From positions 79,964,645-80,028,644 of the forward strand of contig OW121853.1 of NCBI GenBank assembly GCA_933228895.1: a stretch of DNA of 64,000 nucleotides, written 5' to 3'. Below are positions 58,035 to 64,000 of this stretch, in pieces. The first letter of the stretch is position 1. Each line of letters begins with the position of its first letter. The notes under the pieces were generated by a model. It saw only the letters and a list, made by a program, of their open reading frames with translations, did no database searches and was not told the origin of the DNA. The position numbers and the translations under genes are program-made. The stretch comes from Platycnemis pennipes. Its lineage: Eukaryota > Arthropoda > Insecta > Odonata > Platycnemididae.

Positions 58035-61000
58035 CAATAGACTATATGTTTTAATAAAAAGTTTAAAATCAAATTTAATCTGTGACACATTTTTCTACCT
58101 CCGTTTACGACAAGATGAGGATTTTATGTTCACTTTATGGACTGTTTAAAAAACCTTTTCTCGTCAGTATAATTTTTGTTCTCAGACTACAAACATGATA
58201 CTGGAATGTGCAGCATATTTGACCAGGTATATTACTGACAAGAGAATAAATTCGTTTCATCTATGATGAAATACCAGGCTTGCGTTAGGAAATACCATTG
58301 GAAACAAAAGCATTTACGATAATGATTTTCAGTGACAGATATTAAATCATTTAGTTTAAAATTAATCAATTATTACTTTTATATATATTTGATCAGACCA
58401 ACTACATTTCTCGGATAATAAATCGAAGTTTTTAAATTTTACTATTAAAGAATACTCTCTTAGAATGTATCCACAGCTGAGAGCATAAGCTCACCAGTGA
58501 AAATGCTCTTTCATTGATAAGAAAGTCTACAAATGTTTTACTATCAAAGTAACGAAGGGTTTGAAGGGTTTTCCCGGTTAATTAGTATGTAAGTGAATTC
58601 CTTTGGGTTGGTAATTCTGGTTCCAACCTTTCCGTACCAACTACCAACCTGGTCGGGATACCGAGAAGAATTCTTAAAGTAACATTTAGCTATTTGGGGT
58701 TAAAACCCCTAGTAATTTATCACTTTCCATCTAAACTGAAATAAATGCCTAATTAACTTCACGTGTATACCAACCCATAGCATCTAAAGACAAATAAGAT
58801 ATTTCCAGCATCCAGAATGCTCGTGATATTTTATTGACAGGAAAATTCCACCCATGAGACCGGTGCATCCTTCCCCAAGACGGGTCGGACTACCTTCGCC
58901 ATCTATTAAACGACAACGTACGTTCAGTGCAAAGGAGGTCATCCTGGAATGGACCTGCTTATCCGAATGGGCGAAATTCGATTTTACGATTCCATTCCCA
59001 GCAGACGCAGATGTCACCTAACCGGCTTATCGGACCCGGATAGCTAGCATCTGTTGAATTACCATGACACGCTGACTCATTCGGTTACACTTAGGGGAGG
59101 ATAGGTGTGTGTCTCTCTAAATCCTAATCACATTTATTTCACTTCTTTTACACATTGAGTAAAATCATGGAAATTTAATGAATGAATATTCTTTTTCTAA
59201 CCATTTACATCTCTAAACCAATTCACGAAAATTGCGCTAAAGTTTACAAGTTTGGAAGATATAGAAAAAGTCCAGAAGGGTGTTCTCAGCATGAAATGAG
59301 TCAAACTTTGGAAGTTTTTGCATAAAACCTGTCATAAAAATGTAAGCTATATACTTCGTTTGGATGCTACTAACTATGAATAATACGTAAATGATAACAT
59401 TAAAAAAGGTTGAAATCAATAGCTTGTGTAAGAAAGGTACATTTCATCACTAACTAAACTAATACTCAACATTTACTCTTTGATTGCTATGGAACGTGGT
59501 ATTTTTTCTCTCTAAAGCCTAAGAGAAGAATATCACACGGTTAGTTATGGTTTAATTTGCTTGAAATATGTGGGTTCAAACGAAGAAGAAGGATTGGTAG
59601 AAACTAAAGTGATCGAAGAAACTTTTGAAATTCTGGGAACGAAAGGAAGTTGCCGATTAAATTAGAATGAGACCGCGTAGGTGGACGGAATACGTTAATA
59701 GAGCGATGGAATTTTGAACCTGCCAGAAGGGGAAATAAACCAAGAAAAGCTAAGAAGTAAGAGAAAATGAATGCATATTCTATAGGAAAAGAAAACAGAG
59801 GTAAAACAGGTATAAATTATGTCAATTTGAAGACAGAATATATGAAGGGAAGAGAGCACTCGAGAAAAATGTGGTAAAATATGTATAGCAGAGTCGATTC
59901 TCTTTGACTGATTTTTTCTCTACCAGTTACATTCTCACTTGCTATTAATTCTTCAGGTCTCAAGTTTCGGCAATGAGCTTGGCTATTCCACAACTGGTAT
60001 CAGTACGTTAACCTAAATTCTGCAAAAAGATATTCTACCCTTGAAGAGAATCCTCTCTCCAAAACGTTTATATTCCAAGCCATTAGTGCCAACGCTTAAC
60101 GTAAATTACGGGCCTATTAACTTTCATGGTGATCTACAAACAAGAATAAATCAAAGTAACAAAAGATATGTGAATGAAAAATAATCTTACTAACCCGAAT
60201 AATTTACAGAATTGATATAAATAACCTTGCATCTAAAGTGCAAATAAAAACATCATTAGACGTAAATACCCATAGGTAATATGATACATATTTTGGCAAT
60301 TAGGGACCGTAGACATAAGGAGCATTATTTACAATGAATTTTCTCTTTTGGTCATAAATTTCAAGGAAGATCTTACCGCAATGCACTCAACTGATGCTAA
60401 ATAATAGATAAATGAGGCAATAATGTGACGCATTAAAATTAGGCTCACATATGCCATTTATGATTAAATAAATTGCAAGAGAACGTAATTAACGCTTTGT
60501 ATATCATATTGACACATTTTGTGGTTTCTATCAAACCCCTGAAATTATGTACGACAGGGAAGTTACTCTACACCAGGGACTCTGTCAAGATTCTTCATAC
60601 GGTGGGCTCTATGCTCCATGGTATTTTATTAGCGTTAAGAAGGAGAATTATTGATCTCATTTATTTTATGACACTCAGGTCACAATTATTGGTTGACATA
60701 TTCAGTGGTCTAAACGGCTACAGTAACTACTTCGCTTTTCGAGCAATTTCACGAGCCTGACTATAAACGATGGACCGCAAAGAAGGGTCCACGATCGCAC
60801 ATTAAAAGGATACCACTGTTTTTTCACAATTCTACTGTCATTAACTAAACCTAATTTCCTTGCTAGACCAAAATTACCCGTAAAAGAAAGCAGCTTTTCT
60901 TAGACTTGAGGTATTTAGATCGAACAGCAATTATGACGGACATTCGGACAACCTGTCATGAGCGATACGGACAGCACACCTTTAATAAAAATATAAATAG

Positions 61001-61185
61001 ACACATGATAAATATGCGCGGAAATGAAAATGAAACTTTTGCCGATTGGACATTTGAAAAAAAATGAGTAAATGCAAAATAAGGCTGAGGAATTTGCATT
61101 AGCTATCGTAAAATAATATTTTTGTACTTGAATGAAAATATCACCAGTACAACATTATTCACATCACAGCACACTTCATCCCATC
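58035..61185. other. long AT-rich noncoding stretch
   Basis: No firm feature. The minus-strand frame at 58,784-59,017 has no motif. A stretch near 59,650-59,720 reads in part like the 'RPRRWTEYVN' word found near the end of some LINE frames, but nothing flanks it to confirm that. Confidence 0.4.
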
Positions 61186-61189
61186 ACAA

Positions 61190-61490
61190 AACGTCAAAAT
61201 CACTCGACAAATCACGGATGATACGGCAGGGTGAGTAGCGGGAGTGGGGAAAAATGATACAAACGACAATTACACCATCTTCATCCGAGAGCAGAGGGAA
61301 GCCGAGAGTATAAAGAGCGAGAGAGAGGAAACAGAAAAGAAAGAAGGAAAATGGCCGCATTTTTGTGAAAACCACAAAAGTGAACTGAGAGCAAAGTTCG
61401 GATGAGTTAAAGAGAGGTTTCTTTCGCGAGATAGTATCATTTGAGGATTGATGGAATAGGAAACTAGTGTTGAAATAGGTTCGGTTGGAG
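61190..61490. other. GA-rich tract on the plus strand
   Basis: Purine-rich (gagcgagagagaggaaacag, near 61,315). It contains a TATA-like agagtataaagag near 61,305 and aaaatggccgcatttt near 61,349. It may be regulatory but nothing confirms this. Confidence 0.3.
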
Positions 61491-61551
61491 GTGGAATGGG
61501 GATTTTGTTGTCGTTTGTGGATCGTGAATATCGTCCCGTTTGGTGCGCAGA

Positions 61552-62091
61552 TTAGAGGTGCTGAGCCGTCGTGCGATGGTTCTCGGAGCCGTCACCAAGG
61601 AAGGACAGCAAACGGGATTCCATAGCTTCGAGTGCCCATGAGAAAAGAGAATATTGTAAGTTGGGACACTGTAGAAGGGTTGAAAAGTGTTGAGCGGAGT
61701 TCGAAATAAGAAAACAGTAACACAAATAGATAATGCCATTTTGAGGTAGCGGTCGAAAATTGATTGAGATGGAGATGATGGGGAAAAAGTTTATAAACCG
61801 ATGTTTTCCCAATATAATCCTATTTAACCGCTGCATCGATAAGAAATATCTTTTAAATAATCGATTTCGATTAAATCGAAAAGATTTACGTAGTTCATCA
61901 TAAGAAAAATGTTTCTCACACTCTTCATCTTCTGCATCTACAACACTTGAATACTGCCGCGATATGCTATAAATAAAATTGAAAGAACATTGAACTACCC
62001 TCCAATATCTTTTACAGTTCGAATATATAAACCGAGAATAGTTTTTCGGTGTTTTCACATGAAATTGATGAAAGCATGAAATTGCAAGCAT
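61552..62091 (-). CDS. 179-codon frame of unknown nature
   Basis: This is an uninterrupted minus-strand frame. Its middle (about residues 50-95) is rich in charged residues, with VVDAEDEECEKHFSYDEL followed by RKSFRFNRNRLFKRYF. Two readings are possible. It may contain a 77-bp exon: a good acceptor (tttcaattttatttatag, exon start 61,966) precedes the acidic stretch and a donor-like CTAC|GTAAAT ends it at 61,890. Alternatively, the 'DELRKSFRFNRNRLF' pattern faintly recalls the N-terminal part of PIF/Harbinger-type transposases, and the rest could be a decayed remnant. No catalytic residues of a transposase are visible. I cannot decide, and chance is not excluded. Confidence 0.25.
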   Translation of the reverse strand: MLAISCFHQFHVKTPKNYSRFIYSNCKRYWRVVQCSFNFIYSISRQYSSVVDAEDEECEKHFSYDELRKSFRFNRNRLFKRYFLSMQRLNRIILGKHRFINFFPIISISINFRPLPQNGIIYLCYCFLISNSAQHFSTLLQCPNLQYSLFSWALEAMESRLLSFLGDGSENHRTTAQHL

Positions 62092-62099
62092 GGAAACAC

Positions 62100-62930
62100 T
62101 TCAAGCCAAACTTCAATCTCCAATAATTGACTCCTACTTCTTACAGCGGCTTTTTCTGTCATGCAAAAAAGAAGCTTTCAAAGTTACCTTGATATTAAAT
62201 TACACACCAAGCAGTCTGATGACTGTGCACAATAACACGTTAAGCTAGTTTTCGTTCTCCAGTTATCGAAATTAAACGAAGGGAGCCATAATATTCATGT
62301 TAATACATACCACAGTATAAAATAAATATAACGCACATTCGGCATTTACACTGTCCTAAATGAAAAAGTAAATTGACTCTTCCCATTTCCTTTAAAAATT
62401 CTATACACTCGTTTCCCTTTGGGTCAAGAAAGAGGAGTGCAGAAACTTTGAGAAGAGAACACCAGCTGTAATAATATGGCCACTAGAGTTTAAAAATCGA
62501 AGCAAAAATGACGCCCGAGAGTAACACAAGTCTTAATGTCAAATAGTTGAAGAAAAGTTAGATAAATAATCAAATAACGCCAAATAAAATGGTGATAGAT
62601 TAATACAGACAAGTAAAAAACAATTATAATAGTGAAATGGATCTTAAGGACCTTGGATATTCTTTAAATGGATCTTTGAATTCTTGAATGCAAAAGAAAA
62701 ATCTATAGCTGTTCAAGCACATAATAATACAGGAGGTTATTCTAGCTAGATAGTCATTTGAAGATAATTTTAATTTCAGTACTTCACCCGACGGATTGGG
62801 CAGTTTTCTGGGAACTACTTAGTGCCGGATATTGAGGGTACGCTGATACCGAAGCCAAGTTTCTGTCCTGCATTCCTAATCTTCCGAAATTCTTACCTAT
62901 AACCCAAATTTTCCTGTTACAGAAATTGCA
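62100..62930. other. AT-rich noncoding stretch
   Basis: Nothing recognised. Confidence 0.35.
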
Positions 62931-62932
62931 TC

Positions 62933-62973
62933 AGTACCTATATGGCCTTCCTTAGTACCTATATGGCCTTCAT
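62933..62973. repeat. tandem duplication of a 21-bp unit
   Basis: agtacctatatggccttcct plus t at 62,933-62,953 is repeated from 62,954 to about 62,972, where it diverges. Confidence 0.85.
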
Positions 62974-63239
62974 AAATAAACAATTAAGTGATCAAAAGCT
63001 GCGGCGGTTGCGACTACAAAAATATGATTTTCATTTTCCATTTGATCTGGAGCAGATTACCTGTAAAAAATCCCACTTAACCTTTGGTCTATTTTTTCTA
63101 AAAAACAAGAATAATTTTTCTCATTTTTTTACGAGTCAACCGTTGAATTCAGTCGATGCTGAGTTCTCTACTTGGTCGGTGCTCAGTCGTTGTATTACTG
63201 TAGAAACCTATGTCGCACTCTAAATATTCTGTGTGCATC

Positions 63240-63325
63240 TAAATATTGCCCCCACCGCCAGAATCTGAACTCAAGGCCTCACTATTTGCTATACATCAAG
63301 CTACTGTCGTAACCATTACATTCTT
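63240..63325 (-). repeat. tRNA-like SINE head
   Basis: On the minus strand, taatggttacgacagtagc (about 63,319-63,301) resembles an A box. The T-arm-like gagttcagattctgg (about 63,275-63,261) follows at tRNA-like spacing. It resembles the heads at 18.5 and 1.4 kb. The body is not recognisable. Confidence 0.45.
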
Positions 63326-63329
63326 CTTG

Positions 63330-64000
63330 CAGGGTTCCGGGCAGTGGAAATCTAAAATACAGTTATGAAAATATTTAACGCGCCTTGAATAAATACATCT
63401 ACATATTACTCTGCGAGCCTCAATAAAGGGGTGAGTCAGGGGTGTAAGGTTATTAACCGTGAAGATGAAATTTTCCTTAAAAAAACTGAATTAATGAAAA
63501 AGTGAGGAGATTATTTTTTTATTTTAATCAGCTCTTGTACGTGATGAAAACGAATTCTTGTGTCTCACCGTCCATAAGTTAATTTTTCTTCATTTTTCAC
63601 TTCTGAAGTGCTGTTCATGTATTGCGTGGGTATAAATAAGTTGATTACGTGCCCTATACGTATATCTCAATGAATATCAGCCGAAGGGAGTAGATAGAAA
63701 TAAAGGTAGTAATTAGAAATATACAAAGATTTAGATCATGGAAAGGAATAACTTCCATAAATACTATTAAAATCGATGACTAAAGAAAAACTATTAGAAT
63801 CTTTAAGCACCTTAACGGAAAAAACATCTTTGGGAGATAAAATAGGTCAAGGAAGTATGTCTTAATTACAGTGATGTAAACGGAATGATTATTTCAATGA
63901 AAGTGCGTATCAAAAACGTGTACGATGAATTTTCACTTTTATCAGCAGTCCTATCGTTTATGCGTTGCATCAAAGTGAAGTAAAATGAGCTTAAAATCAA
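63330..64000. other. AT-rich noncoding stretch
   Basis: Nothing recognised. A 16-base word, aaacatctttgggaga (near 63,823), also occurs near 3,128, but no wider similarity was seen. Confidence 0.35.

Noticed and set aside
59640..59720. LINE end-like word RPRRWTEYVN
   Set aside because: It is a single short match without neighbouring motifs; chance is likely.
3127..63840. 16-base word shared between 3,128 and 63,823
   Set aside because: No similarity beyond the word itself; probably coincidence in AT-rich DNA.
1..64000. CRISPR array, rRNA, bacterial operons, telomeric repeats
   Set aside because: Looked for and not seen; the coding density, introns and LINE/SINE content are eukaryotic.

Overview
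The window looks like intergenic or intronic DNA from a eukaryote, most plausibly an arthropod and probably an insect. It is AT-rich, has almost no long coding frames, and holds several families of decayed non-LTR retrotransposons, a Penelope-like element with a GIY-YIG endonuclease, tRNA-derived SINE-like repeats, a short hAT-type element and two plausible spliced exons. No bacterial gene organisation, rRNA, CRISPR array or operon is visible. The species assignment is inference; I recognised no host gene by name.

Layout. 0-3 kb: a possible Penelope-type terminal fragment, a decayed LINE tail (714-1020), and three tRNA-like repeat fragments. 3-16 kb: mostly featureless AT-rich DNA with GC-rich pyrimidine/purine-asymmetric islands (3.4, 5.4, 12.3-13.6, 14.8-15.3 kb), a 71-bp tandem duplication (9.85 kb), a perfect 68-bp-arm hairpin (11.65 kb) and a second LINE tail (13.85-14.22 kb, minus). 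17-23 kb is the busiest part: a CpG-rich island followed by a TATA/initiator arrangement (17.6-18.2 kb), a SINE, a candidate minus-strand exon (20.3-20.5 kb), a 421-bp hAT-like element with an exact 8-bp target duplication (20.96-21.38 kb), SINE and LINE remnants, a foldback, and a near-perfect inverted pair of tRNA-like genes (22.43-22.72 kb). 23-44 kb: sparse, with a SINE, a Penelope-like GIY-YIG gene remnant (30.09-30.7 kb), a young 5'-truncated Jockey-type LINE with a 15-bp target duplication (33.27-34.36 kb), two more SINEs and more asymmetric islands. 44-64 kb: the best host exon candidate (44,649-44,765, minus), a 0.13-kb direct repeat pair (47.7 and 48.7 kb), an open LINE reverse-transcriptase tail (49.5-50.0 kb), a longer decayed member of the same LINE family running from endonuclease to tail (56.06-58.0 kb, minus), and an unidentified reading frame at 61.5-62.1 kb.

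How it fits together. Five copies of one LINE family (714, 13.85k, 21.7k, 49.5k, 56-58k) share a short carboxy-terminal domain and, where the end is preserved, a GATGAT-type tail. They range from fully open to heavily broken, so the family has been active over a long period. Both candidate exons lie on the minus strand, and the asymmetric islands mostly carry pyrimidines on the plus strand, so a transcript of a minus-strand gene would carry GA-rich intronic tracts. That link is inference. The most unusual structures are the palindromic tRNA-like pair, each copy ending near a T-run resembling a Pol III terminator, and the perfect hairpin at 11.65 kb.
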